Positions 1 to 10,272 of a stretch of 64,000 nucleotides of DNA are shown here, in pieces. The position numbers were made by a program, and so were the translations under genes. The first letter of the stretch is position 1; every line of letters begins with the position of its first letter. A model generated the notes under the pieces. It worked only from the letters and a program-made list of their open reading frames with translations, was not told where the DNA came from and did no database searches. The stretch spans positions 24,333,233 to 24,397,232 of the forward strand of contig OX393565.1 of the NCBI GenBank assembly GCA_947652115.1, read 5' to 3'. Origin of the DNA: Blastomussa wellsi (lineage: Eukaryota; Cnidaria; Anthozoa; Scleractinia; Plerogyridae).

Positions 1-100
1 AGATGCACCCTACTTCCATACTTGTAAGACCTGTAAAGACCTGTAAAGGATCGGAACATCCTCTCGTAGGATCACGGGGAAACCACAATATTTGAGTAAT

Positions 101-272
101 ACGCACCTTATTCCAAAATGGCTACCATCTTAACATTCTTTTGTTGGTATTTAAATTAGCCCTTCTTGTCTCGTTTTTAAGCTCAAAAATGAAAAGAATA
201 TTTTATCTTGAACGAGGCAACAAGGGCCAATTTGAATGTGCATAAATGAGCGGCCATTTTGGAATAAGGTGT
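101..272. mobile_element. Miniature inverted-repeat element, present only in copy 1
   Basis: Inverted ends read CACCTTATTCCAAAATGGC on the left and the reverse complement on the right. The homologous place in copy 2 (34920/34921) is an empty site where GTAAT joins ATAAATT, so 172 bases are exactly missing there. The junctions fit a TA target duplication, which suggests a Tc1/mariner-type non-autonomous element. No coding capacity is seen. Confidence 0.8.
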
Positions 273-1220
273 ATAAATTAATTAATAAAATATATATTCT
301 TATTCACGTGGTTTGTTTCCACGCGACAGCACTGTTGTCGTGTGCTTAGCTTGTGTTTTGTGCGCGAGCTGATCTGAATAATGCAAATTTTGTCCTATAT
401 AAATAAAATAAAATAATCTAAATAACTATAAAATTTATATGTAACTATATATTTATATGTAATTGCACCCTGTCATGAACTATTTTACTTTTCTCGTCTT
501 CTCTGGAACCAAACCATGTTATGTCCATTTTGTAGAATGTGAAGAGGACCTCCTGATGCCTTTAAACAAATGTCGACAGCTAAAGCCTGGATCTCACTGC
601 CACGAACTATGCAAGTTAGAAGATTCTTTGACGATGATTGTGGTGGTGTTCATGGATCAACTTGCACCATTTTGTCGATTTTATTACTTATAATTTCCAT
701 AAAATTACAGATTTTCAAAATAAAGAGAAATACTGGAAGATAATGGATGAGATTTGAGGGTAATGTTAGGAGAACAGCATCAGAAAGTGAGCCCCACCAC
801 ACCAGTTTGGAAAATTCTACAAGCATATGTAGTGGTTAAATGTCACTTCAATGGTTTTTTCTTCCACTCATTCTGATAAATTATCACACATGAAAACAAA
901 GAAATAATCGGCATTTGCTTGGTGGTTTTCGTTTTAATCCAGTAGATGCTGTTGCATGATACATATTTCAAATTTAACATGTGGCTGGCTGTGAGTGCAG
1001 CCAATATCAAGCAAATCCTACATGGTGATTGGCTACCAATGCAGTCAAGATAGCTATCTTGACTACTCATTACATTTTTAAAGGTTTTCCAAGTGCCATA
1101 GTTATTTACAGTAAATCCATACAATAAATCCTTCAGCCGATCAACCAGTTTCGCCGCAGCAACAAGCGACGAGGAACCCGTAACGTACAGATGTTCGCAA
1201 CGTATATATTGAGCAGACTG
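273..1220. other. AT-rich stretch without a recognised gene
   Basis: No recognised gene. A 76-codon cysteine-containing open frame at 463-693 (plus) recurs at 35102-35332 with several amino-acid changes and no disruption. It matches no family I recognise and has no clear splice sites, so it is probably a chance frame. The rest is low-complexity AT-rich sequence. Confidence 0.4.
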
Positions 1221-1221
1221 A

Positions 1222-1339
1222 CCGCCATTTTGGATTTCAGAATTTTTGGAGACAGTTATGTACGCATGCGCGTTGGATTTTTGTGTAGGCTATCCCGCCG
1301 TTCGTCCCGGATACGTCACTGAAGCGAATACTGACGTCA
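1222..1339. promoter_or_regulatory. Candidate TATA-less promoter with YY1-, NRF1- and CRE-like motifs
   Basis: Three motifs typical of CpG-type animal promoters lie within 120 bases: CCGCCATTTTGG (YY1-like) near 1222, GCATGCGCG (NRF1-like) near 1265, and the palindromic CRE TGACGTCA at 1332-1339. Local CpG content is higher than in the surroundings. The stretch is conserved in copy 2 near 35851-35967. Downstream plus-strand frames at 1246-1449 and 1471-1737 are separated by a stop and match nothing I recognise, so the target transcript is unknown. Confidence 0.4.
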
Positions 1340-1835
1340 TAGAATACCGCGAAGGCCTGGAAAAACGCCGTACAGGAACTAGGCCACATTTCAATAATAC
1401 CCTATATCAATTTGCATTCTCAGTTGCAGAATTCATTGTGTATCACTGAATTTTAATATCCCAGCCACGCATGCTACTTGTAGAACTACATACATCTTTT
1501 AACACCTTTAATAAAATTCCAACTCTGAATTTAAAGTCCGTCGTGTACGTGGATACTAACCTTATTACCTTGTTCATTAATTTTTATCCCATTGCTTATT
1601 GCTTACTGTTCGATTTTCTATGTCCAAGCCCACACAAGTACGCATTGCTGACCTATTTTTATCCAGTTTGCCCTGACACGATGCGAAACGAGACAAAGGC
1701 TCCTATTTTGCCCGTACCTAGTAAGACGAGACAATAAAGCAATGAATGGAATGAAATTGTCTCTATTGCTTAAACGTGAGAGTAACCTTTGAATGGCTTC
1801 GTCGGGAAACGCCATCTGTTTATATTACTGATACG

Positions 1836-2358
1836 TTATCGGACAAAAATGTAACACATCGCATTATGATATTTTTCTCCATTATCTCCTGAACTATTTG
1901 CCACGTTTCCACAGATGTTGGACTCCTCAGGAGACCCACCTTTGCCAAATCCGATTCTGGAGTCACAAGTCCAGCAGTCATCTTGATTGTTGGCAACGAA
2001 ACTGATTCTTGCCCTGGAATTAGGTGCCCAGAAACAAAGAGCGTTGAAACCTTCCATGTTACAGTTGCTTTGTAAGGAGGCCAGGGAACCAATCAACGTC
2101 TTCCACGTGTTACGTCCCAGTGTGGTTGCGCGGTATTGTCCGTCAGCAACCATTGAATACAAAAAGTCAGCTGTCTTGTTTATGACAACAAAGTTCGTTC
2201 TTTCTTCACAATGGATCCTGATACCAAGGCATATTTTAGAGAAGGATGTGTCCCAGTAGGTCGTCAATTTGGTCTCTTGAGTCAAAGACACTCTCCCCTC
2301 CTGCAGGATTGAAAGTTTCCATGTTGCTCCAAAGATTTGAATGATAGCGGAAGGTTTC
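1836..2358 (-). pseudogene. Decayed last exon of the EGF/GGWTP-type secreted protein gene
   Basis: Read on the minus strand from an acceptor at 2359-2361, this begins with a frame homologous to the start of the last exon of the gene at 6774-10060 (residues like [11 protein letters not shown]...AGG). Near 2278 two bases are missing relative to the intact exon (TCACAAGAG became TCAAGAG), which shifts the frame. The second frame then carries the domain to its end ([13 protein letters not shown]..., [13 protein letters not shown], ending YIFVR). No EGF or GGWTP exon is seen upstream on this strand; a Penelope-like element lies there. The frameshift is shared by both copies of the 35-kb unit, so it is older than the duplication. 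Confidence 0.75.
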
Positions 2359-2441
2359 CTGGAGAGGAATATAGCCGTTAGATTAATGTCTTAATTTAGA
2401 ACTGAAATCAGGTCGCACAAGGAAAAAATATAATTTGGTTT

Positions 2442-3420
2442 TATCAACTGGGTTGATAATGTGAATTGGCCACCGTAAAGAGATTCAAGAGCTGACGTTT
2501 CGAGCGTTAGCCCTTCGTCGGAGCGAATCAAGGAATTGTGAGTCATGTGTTGTTTATATACAGAAAGATGGAGCTTCGCTATTGGTTGGTGCCTGGTAAC
2601 GTGAAAACAACGGAATAAATTAGTTGAATGAAAAGCGTTCGTTGATACCGTGAGGATTAAGAGTGCCGATTTGAAAAATAAATTTTTGTTCTACAGTTTT
2701 GCAGCTTTCCGTGTTTCCTTGGTGAAGGGAAAGGCAGCAGACTGCCATATGTTGCTTAGAATGATTTGGGAGATTGAAGTGTCTCGCGACCGGTTTCGAT
2801 GCATTTTTGTCGTCTTTAATTCTCTACGTACCGAAGGTGTTCTCGGGATCGGTCGCCTAGTCGTCTCCCTGTTTCGCCGATGTATAACTTTTTGCAAAGA
2901 GTGCAAGTTATGACATTGGCTGAGGTACAGGTGAAATGATCAGTTATCTTGATAGATCGCTTGGGTCCCGATATTTTGTCGACGTTGTGAATGAAAGGGC
3001 ATGTTTTGCATCGAACGCGAGCGCATTTAAAAGTTCCGGGTTGATCACTTGTTTGGAATGCACTTCTGACTAAAAAGTTACCTATGTTTTTGTCGCGTTT
3101 GAATGAAATTAAAGGAGGTTGCGAAAAAATTCTACCAGTGTCGGGATCATTTTGAAGTCATTTAAAGTTTTTGAGAATGATGGATTTTACTGCGTGGTTA
3201 TGAAAGTGAAATGTGAGGGTTAATGGAATTCTATCGTTGTTTTCTCTCTATGACGTTATTGTAGTGCCGACTGTCGATCAATTTGTTGGGCGCGATGATT
3301 GCCCGCTTGAACAACAGAAGCAGGATAGCCGCGTTTGTCGAAGAAATTGCACATTTCCTCTGATTTTAGAAACTTTACCCCCTCTACGCATATGTGATAG
3401 GTCACGACATGCCACTCCAC
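2442..3420 (-). mobile_element. Broken Penelope-like element: GIY-YIG endonuclease end plus terminal hammerhead-like repeat
   Basis: Minus-strand conceptual translation in shifting frames gives the Penelope-type C-terminus: a segment like CPFIHNVDKISGPKRS, then a Cys-rich run, LYIGETGRRLGDRFREHL (the YIG half of GIY-YIG), VARHFNLPNH, and FIFQIGTLNPHGINERFSFN. Stops and frameshifts make it a remnant, and no reverse-transcriptase catalytic motif is recognisable. Copy 1 lacks nine bases just before the Cys-rich run that copy 2 keeps; these encode the IYC residues at the GIY position. Downstream on the minus strand is the family's terminal sequence with a hammerhead-like fold (2482-2529). Confidence 0.8.
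2482..2529 (-). ncRNA. Hammerhead-ribozyme-like motif in the Penelope-like element terminus
   Basis: On the minus strand: arm GATTCGCT, then CCGACGA (core CUGANGA with C at the U4 position), then GGGC-TAAC-GCTC as a four-pair stem II, then GAAA, then CGTC (GUC cleavage triplet) and AGC...GAATC, which pairs back to GATTCGCT to form stem I. Stem III is only the self-complementary ACGT, as in the minimal hammerheads known from Penelope-like elements, which may act as dimers. The C at U4 and one extra A before stem II weaken the match, so activity is uncertain. Confidence 0.55.
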
Positions 3421-4644
3421 TGACTATAAAGCCAGTAAAAATATAACACAAACAGCGGTGATAAACATTTTTTCAAAAGTGTAACCGTTAAAATTGGGCA
3501 AGCTATTTATACTGTAACAATGGGGGTCTGGAACCAAGACAGAAAACATCTACAGCAGAAAAAATGAGCTGCGTCATGGTTTGTGAACTTTGAATAATTT
3601 AGCCTAAATTTTTCAAATTCGTCATTTCTAATCCGTCTCAGTCTTTCCTATCCTAGTTTTTATCCTAGTTATCTTCCTTAGCAAACTGCCATTTAGAAGT
3701 TTAAACCCTTTTGAGGGGAATTTTGTGACGGAGATCCTTTAAAGTCAACTCGTTCTATTGTCATTGGAAAGCAAAAGAAAAATTCGCCGACTTCTCCTAC
3801 ATATATTAGTGAAAGAAAATGAATGTATAGAAAAACCTACCATCATACAAAAAGTTGGACTGGCTAAAAAGTACGTCTATGTATTTAAAGTTTCAACTGA
3901 TTTTCCTCTCGAAATCCACCGTAAGAAAAAAAGATGGCGGCTGTACATTTTACCAAAATACTCTGCGAACCAAAAAAAACCCACTGGGCATATAGAACGG
4001 TATGGTTTAACGGAAGTCGTTCCTTGTACTAACAACATTGCTCTAGCCGAGTGTGAATGACAACTTTTCTATGTGTTTTTATATGCTCTTGTAGGGTTTT
4101 CGCGCGCAAAGCATTATAGGTAAATGTTCCAGTCGCAATCTTTTTCCTTACGGTGGATTCTAACTTTATCGTCTGCATAACTTTGTCTTTACGAAATAAT
4201 ATTAATTTAAAATTTGTCTATGTAATAGTACTTATAGAAACCTAACCCTCAGTTGTTCTTCTATCCCTCCTAGATTAGCTTTTGCTTCCTGCGAGACAGC
4301 GTAATTAATGAAGTTAAGTATTCATAATAACGTTATGTTGTTGTTGTTGCTGCTGCAGTAATGTCTCAGTATTCTTGTAGTATTACGCTCATTGTATAGG
4401 CATTCCCTCAGCACATTAGGCTACGTTATCGGTAGAGAATTGATTATTAAAAGGTCCCTCAAAATTTGGGACTCTCATCCCCCTTCCCCACCCTCCCTAT
4501 CCTGAAATTATGCTTTTGTTACAAATGCTCTCAAGATGATTTTATTGAATGCTCGGTTCCTCGTGCTTGCGTATTTTTTTCGGGCAGGGAGGTTACAGAC
4601 CTCCCCACCCCCCAGGTCCGAAGGTGTCCGTACGCCTATGTAGA
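3421..4644. other. Intergenic stretch without a recognised gene
   Basis: No recognised gene. A 100-codon plus-strand frame at 3758-4060 is broken by indels in copy 2, which argues against coding. A perfect YY1-type box AAGATGGCGGC at 3931 embeds an ATG that opens only a 32-codon frame; it is kept in copy 2. A short GTT/GCT microsatellite near 4337-4357 differs in length between copies. Confidence 0.4.
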
Positions 4645-4827
4645 TAGACCCTTTTCATAAATGGCTGCCAATTTAAAATTCTTTTGTATGCAGTCAAATT
4701 AGCCTCACTAAACTCGTTTGGGAGTAAAAATTCTTTTGAATTATCAACTCAAAAACGAGGTTAGTCAGGCTTATTTTAATGCTTACAAAAGAATTTATAA
4801 TTGGCAACCATTTATGAAAAGGGTCTA
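4645..4827. mobile_element. Miniature inverted-repeat element (TIR TAGACCCTTTTCATAAATGG)
   Basis: Left end TAGACCCTTTTCATAAATGG is answered by the reverse complement at the right end, with inner arms continuing to GCCAATT. About 183 bp, non-coding, TA at both borders. The type is probably mariner-like. It is also present at 39263-39445. Confidence 0.75.
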
Positions 4828-5407
4828 TAACATGTTACAACTACAATTTATATAGTAATTAAGGCGTTATCGTTTGTCTCACGATGTAGTCACTTGTGAT
4901 GTGGACCGCGACGTTTCGGCTGCATTTATATATTGCCCAACTTTTAATTTAGCAATGCTCACCGCAGCAAAGTTATTCGGAAAACAAAAAAACAAGAAAA
5001 TAGAAAGATTTTGCCACCAAATAGTAATCAACAATAGTTTCCACAACAGCAAACAAAACTCAGACCAACCACAAGACTTGCTAAGTTAGAAGAAAAGAAG
5101 GAACCGGTAAATAAAATTAAACTTGAATATTTTCTTCCCTTTCAACTTCTTTGGCACAACTTTATCCTCGCATGTGGATCTTCCCCACATGCAAACTCAC
5201 AGGCTGGGTTAGAATGCCTTGAACTCGAGGGTTAGCAAACTGGTTACTGTTACACTGCCCTCTTCTGCGCTAATTATAGTTATTGATATAAGGCGGTTGT
5301 AAACGAGACTCTAAATCAAACAACAAACAACAACAACATCAAATATTTTATTAAACATGATCCATTTTTTAAGCCCTAGAGGCTCGCAACTAGCAGCATA
5401 GCTATTC
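4828..5407. other. Intergenic stretch without a recognised gene
   Basis: Contains a 71-codon plus-strand frame (4874-5089) conserved without change in copy 2, but it resembles no family I know and its composition is like the surroundings. Nothing else is seen. Confidence 0.35.
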
Positions 5408-5415
5408 TTGGGGAG

Positions 5416-5873
5416 TAGGGTCATTATGCCGGTATAATTTTGGGCATAATAGCATAGTCAGAGCATCGAGCATAATGCCGGCATAATGGCCAAGTTTGTA
5501 GCATAATGCCGGCATAATGCTACAAAACTAATATTCTCCCTATTTTCAGTGAAAGTGAGAGAAAAAATATCGAACTTTGCCTCCTGTCTGATTATTCAGA
5601 TCTTGGTTACTGGTTTAGAGGCCTGGCTACAGCATTATGCCAGGTCCATCCTGACAACAATCACAACATGGCAGGTCCCGAGGGAAATGTTGCGTTTTAA
5701 GCTTTGGGGACTGGGTACGGGTGGTACCGTGGATTCAAGGGCGAAATTTTACCCGGCATGACACGAGCATAATGGTCTGACACGAGCATAATTTTCGGCA
5801 TAATGGCACGATTTTTAGGGTGACGCTAAAAAGCATAATGGTCAAATTTACGAGCATAATGTATCTAACCCTA
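5416..5873. mobile_element. hAT-like miniature element with 8-bp target duplication
   Basis: Element ends are TAGGGT...ACCCTA, flanked on both sides by the identical octamer TTGGGGAG (5408-5415 and 5874-5881). An 8-bp duplication is characteristic of the hAT superfamily. The interior is built of repeated GCATAATG / GCCGGCATAATG units, dense near both ends, as expected for subterminal transposase-binding repeats. No transposase frame. Copy at 40034-40491. Confidence 0.85.
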
Positions 5874-5911
5874 TTGGGGAGCTACCATTACTGATTATAA
5901 TTACACATTTC

Positions 5912-6350
5912 GGTGCCTTAAAGTGCAACTGCGATGAAAAAATATTGTTCTTGTTCTCTTTCCTCCATTACCAGATTCAGCTTAGGTCGAGTTGCATTGA
6001 GAGAGCTGGATCAAGAGAGAAAATGACGTCATCGACTCACCAGTTTATTTTTTTACTGTGCGAACCAGAATATTTGGTATGCAAAACAGCAACTTGCTTC
6101 TAAAATCTCGTGCTGCATACTAATCAGCTGGGTTCACACATTGCAATAATAAACTAGTGAGTCGATGGCGTCATTTTCTCTCTCGATCCAGCTCTCTCAA
6201 TGCAACTCGACTGAAGCCGAATCTGGTAATGGCGGACAGTTTAAACAAGAAACGAAAAACGTGCATGGTGCATTCGTGCCAAATATAAAATCGGAATCGG
6301 AAGAGAACAAGAACCAAATTTTTTCATCCCAGTAACACTTTAAACTATTT
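5912..6350. repeat. Foldback element with long inverted arms
   Basis: The left arm from about 5912 (CCTTAAAGTGCAACTGCGATG...) through GATTCAGCTTAGGTCGAG and on to GAGTCGATG-like sequence near 6045 is answered in inverted order from about 6155 to 6350, with a small insertion in the right arm. Arms are about 130 bp and roughly 90% matched; the loop is about 110 bp. No coding capacity. Copy at 40530-40968. Confidence 0.75.
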
Positions 6351-6433
6351 TATATTTTTAAAGGTCACATGTGACTTTGCTTCTGAATGCTGTTTGTTTG
6401 AAATTCCATCGTATTTTGTTCTAGTATTGTGTT

Positions 6434-6661
6434 TTAGTCTCCGTTATCTGGTGAATGTGCTGCCAAGTTTCCACACGTGTTAGAGGTTTCCGTTCCAAAC
6501 CCGATGCTGGAATCACAGCTGCGGCAGTTATCTTGCTCATTACTAAGGATACTAATTCTTGCTATACTAAATTCTCTGTTACAGTTGAGCTGTAAGGATG
6601 CCTGAGAACCAATCAGCTTCTTCCACGTGTCAAGACCCAGTGAGGTGCGCGGTATTGTCAC
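6434..6661 (-). pseudogene. Truncated copy of the last exon of the EGF/GGWTP-type gene
   Basis: Minus-strand translation keeps the middle of the domain ([45 protein letters not shown]) and then meets an early stop. The intact gene at this point runs on for 12 more residues to end in GYILVQ. The front third of the exon is missing or scrambled and a deletion has removed the ADGQY segment. It lies just 3' of the intact exon in the same orientation, which points to tandem exon duplication followed by decay. Confidence 0.75.
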
Positions 6662-6773
6662 TGAATTCTACAATTTCTAGAACCCCTTCCACTGCTATTA
6701 AAAAAGAAATCAACAGTTTCTATTCATCTTGCATGACCATTAATCGTGCAAACTTTAGAACTAATTCTAGTCC

Positions 6774-8574
6774 TTATTGCACCAAGATGTATCCCATGGC
6801 TTTTATTGACACCCCGCCATTATCTGGTGACCATTGGCCGTCTGCCTCGTTTCCACACGTGTTGCTGGGGTTAGGGTACCCTCCTGTGCCAAATCCGATT
6901 CTGGAATCACAGCTTTCGCAGTCGTTTTGTTCGTTACCAAGGATACCAATTCTTGCTAGTCCAAGAACGCTGAACCCTTCCTTGCTGCAGTTGAGCTGTA
7001 AGGAGGCCTGTGGACCAATCAGGCTCTTCCACGTGTCACGACCCAGTGAGGTGGCGCGGTATTGTCCGTCAGCGATCAGTGAGTACAGGGAGTTGGCCTG
7101 TTTGTTGATGACAATGAACTCTCTCTGTTCGCCAATCTTCATACCAAGACAAATCTTGGAGAAGGATGTGTTCCAGTAGCTTGGTAACTTGGTCTCTTGT
7201 GAGTCAAACCCAGTCTTCCCTCCTGCAAGGTTGTAGGCATTTCTGTCGCTCCAATACGACGAAGCATAAGAAAAGGTGTTCTGAAGAAGAAAAAAGAAAT
7301 TGTTCACACATCACCTCGGATTATATTCAAGTTGGACCTCCGCGAATACCTGTGCGATGCTCTACAAACTGATCTATGAAGCTAAACACTGGGAGCGAGG
7401 CCAATTTATTGAGTTCGTATTTTCATATTTTCCCTTGCTTAAGGCCCGGTTCGAACGTCGAACTTTACATGTGCCGAACCTAATACCTATTTGGGTCGAC
7501 CCGAATAATTAAGTTCGGCAGTTGATTCAAACGTCGAACTTTCACATGTGCCGAACTCAATATCGGCTAAGAGGAAAACGGCGAATTTTCCAGTTGTGCA
7601 CTTTATGGAACGAAATAAATACTCGTCACCGTACTCTACAATATAATGGGACCGCTTCACAAACAACACTTTTTGAAGATCGTACTTGTAATGTGGTCGC
7701 CAGGCTTTGGTCAAATGTCTTCAGTATCGTTTAGACTGAAACTTTAACTACTGACTTTAGTTTCTAGCTCTGTCTTTTGTTTTATTTTGGTCTAGACGCA
7801 TATTCAACAGAAACAGTATGCGAATTGTGTCCGATAAACTCTGGCTACATTTTTTGCGGTCCAGTGTTATGTCGCGCAATGTCGCGCCATTTCATGCACG
7901 ACCGTGTTTTTGCCAATCACAAACTCTCTTATATCAAGAAATACATTAGCGTAATTTATGCATTAGGTTCGGCACATGTAAAGACCGACGTATGAAACGA
8001 AGTCGATCTTTTGCCGTTCTATTCGACAAGCCATGTCGAATAGAACGGCAGGTCGACCCAAATACAAATCTGTCGAACCTAATTGATTCAAACGTCGAAC
8101 CTTACATTTGCCGAACCTAATTATCAGATTCGGCACATGTAAAGTTCGACGTTTGAACCGGGCCTAAGTATTAAACTGACCAACAATGAATGAACAGATA
8201 AAGAATAAATATTTTACTTTGGACCTCAATAAATCTATGGTTTGGTCGTTTGGTCAAGGAGATCATTCTAAGAGTTATGCAATATTTAGGAAAAAAGTTT
8301 GTGAGCAATCAAACATTAGGACGTCTATATCTCGAACACGCTTATCTTAAACTGCGCGCTATGTCGAACTGAAGACATCTAGGCATTTACGTCATTATAA
8401 AAATAACCGCGGGTTTTACGAACTCCCGGTCCAGCTATCTTGAACAGTTTTTGATTTATCTTGGCTTAACTTTTACCGAATCGATCCCAACTATCTCAAA
8501 CTCTTCCTACAGTAGTACACATATTTTAGAGTTGCATTGCGATTCAGTGCAATAAGAGGTCTATAATGATACAG

Positions 8575-8619
<45 letters not shown>

Positions 8620-10060
8620 GTATAACAATATAATTTGGTTTTATCAACTGGGTTGATAATGTCAATTGGCCACCGTAAAGAGATTCAAGAGCTGACGTTT
8701 CGAGCGTTAGCCCTTCGTCGGAGCAAATCATTCGCTCCAACGAAGGGCTAACGCTCGAAACGTCAGCTCTTGAATCTCTTTACGGTGGCCAATTGAAATT
8801 ACCAACCCAGTTGATAAAACCAACTTATACTGTAATGATATACTTTGTTTCCGTCAATCTTCATGACCGGAGTCCATCCCCCAGTTCCACATCCAAAATT
8901 TCCAAAGTGGCAGAGAACCGAAGTTGGTTTTGAGGCAAAGCGGAGAGTAACCAGCTGGCTAGCGCTCGACCTGTTGAAAAAAGACGTCTATTACAGGAAT
9001 AATTAAAAGTATACTTAAATGATACTTTATTATATCGCAGTCTACTAGTTACTGTTCTTTGGAGAAAAGAAAAGTTAACTTGAGATCTTGGGTTCTGCGT
9101 AGGGCTCGCTTTCGATAGGATCCCTCGATCTAGAACTAACTTGATTTAATGGCGCCGAAACCAATTGTGGAATTACAAGCATTTTAGGCATCCTACTGAT
9201 GAACGGTTATGGCAATTAGATATTTTTTATAGGAGCCAACATTGAGATTGTGGTCTGTCCCCTTTGAATTGTAGCTCTTAAATCAACAAATTGTTGTAAG
9301 TTGCTGTTGTGTAATGGTTGTAGTAGGTACGTACTTCATTCAAGTACCATGGCACAACAACCAAGGATCAAGCCTTGATGTTTATAAAACATAGTATTCT
9401 TACCAACAAACCACTAAAAACTTTCACAGAAATGCCTCCAACGCGTTTTGAATACGCTAAAAATAAACTTTAACTTACTTGTATACGTCGTATATGTCCT
9501 TACAGGATTTTGCAGAACCTGAAGCTCAAAAGAATTATATATAAAAAAAAATTATCAGTCCGCTTTTAAAGCAATGGATTCAATAGCATAGCTATATGGG
9601 TGTTGGGAAACCTTTCCTTAATTAAAGTTATTTTCAAAAGACGAAGAACAATTAACGGAATAAAAAAACGTAGTACCAGTGAAAAGCGGTTTAGGGTTAA
9701 CGTTCCAGTCAGATAACAAATCCAACATAATTTATTTTGACTGGTAGTATGTAAAAACGGTTGATTTCTAGCTTTTGTCGTTTAAACTCAGTCAAAGTGG
9801 ACAAAAGAGGAAACACTACTTCCTTGAAGGTTTCACGCACCTTTCTCACAATATTCACCGGTAAAGTCTTTTCGACAAATGCATTCGATCGTGTCACGTT
9901 TGTAGTTCGGTAGACAGGTTCCTCCATTTTGGCACGGCGAGGAAGAACAAGGCGACTGCAGAAAGAATAACAACAATAACATCAGTAAGAGAAAATGTCG
10001 CTCAGTATGTAGATTGGAGAGAGCTGTTCTACGGAAGTCGCGCTTATACGCACTGGCCAT
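6774..10060 (-). CDS. Secreted EGF-like/GGWTP-domain protein (coral skeletal-matrix-protein-5-like)
   Basis: Four minus-strand exons join in phase: 10060-9841, 9518-9479, 8970-8844 and 7280-6774, giving 894 nt and 297 aa. Exon 1 has a basic start, a hydrophobic run ([11 protein letters not shown]) fitting a signal peptide, and one EGF-like domain ([12 protein letters not shown] ... [12 protein letters not shown]). Exon 2 is only 40 nt (SCKDIYDVY). Exon 3 carries [21 protein letters not shown], a fibrinogen-like GGWTP segment. Exon 4 is a Cys-containing domain ([41 protein letters not shown]) ending GYILVQ. Splice borders are standard (donors GTGCGT, GTAAGT, GTATAT; CAG acceptors). The overall plan resembles proteins annotated in corals as uncharacterized skeletal organic matrix protein 5-like; that name is from memory. 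The run before the EGF could instead be an intron polypyrimidine tract ending CTGCAG at 9956, in which case the true start lies further upstream. Function is unknown; probably extracellular. Confidence 0.78.
7443..8164. mobile_element. PIF/Harbinger-type miniature element in intron 3 of the EGF/GGWTP gene
   Basis: Ends GGCCCGGTTC...GAACCGGGCC are inverted repeats that extend through AACGTCGAACTTTACATGTGCCGAA. TAA flanks both sides (7440-7442, 8165-8167). A 3-bp TWA target duplication with GGSCC ends fits PIF/Harbinger. Many internal copies of the GTTCGGCACATGT motif in both orientations. No transposase. Copy at 42061-42782. Confidence 0.85.
8572..8832. mobile_element. Penelope-derived short foldback element with two inverted hammerhead-like arms (1 of 3)
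   Basis: A head GGGGGTAAGTTTC...GGTGGGAAGTATAAC is followed by a near-perfect palindrome of the Penelope terminal sequence, so the hammerhead-like motif occurs once on each strand. Flanked by TAATGATA (8564-8571 and 8833-8840). Its right border is about ten bases from the GTATAT splice donor of exon 3 of the EGF/GGWTP gene, and the duplicated target bases lie inside the intron just past the donor. The right-arm core reads CCAACGA, a further decay from CUGANGA. Copy at 43190-43450. Confidence 0.75.
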
Positions 10061-10272
10061 TGCTTTACAAGCCTATATATTTTGCTGGTTCTTATTACTT
10101 TCTGAAATAGACCTTGATAGAAAAATCCAGATTTTTTTTAGGATTTTGAGACCTTATAAAGATTTCTAGAAATGTGGGGATTTTTAGAAATTGAGATTTT
10201 TGTGGAAAATTTTAATCAATGATTAAATTGCCGCCTAATAGGAAGTCATGAAATATATCTATTTATAATATA

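Noticed and set aside
1246..1737. Two in-line plus-strand frames as a two-exon gene
   Set aside because: Separated by a stop with no splice signals, no recognisable domain and ordinary composition.
3758..4060. A 100-codon plus-strand gene
   Set aside because: Copy 2 has indels that destroy the frame, and no homologous family is recognised.
5440..5860. CRISPR-like array because of repeated GCATAATG units
   Set aside because: Repeat spacing is irregular, the units occur in both orientations, and an 8-bp target duplication shows it to be a hAT-like miniature element in an animal genome.
6598..7179. 193-codon plus-strand frame
   Set aside because: Antisense shadow of the last exon of the minus-strand EGF/GGWTP gene and its decayed copy.
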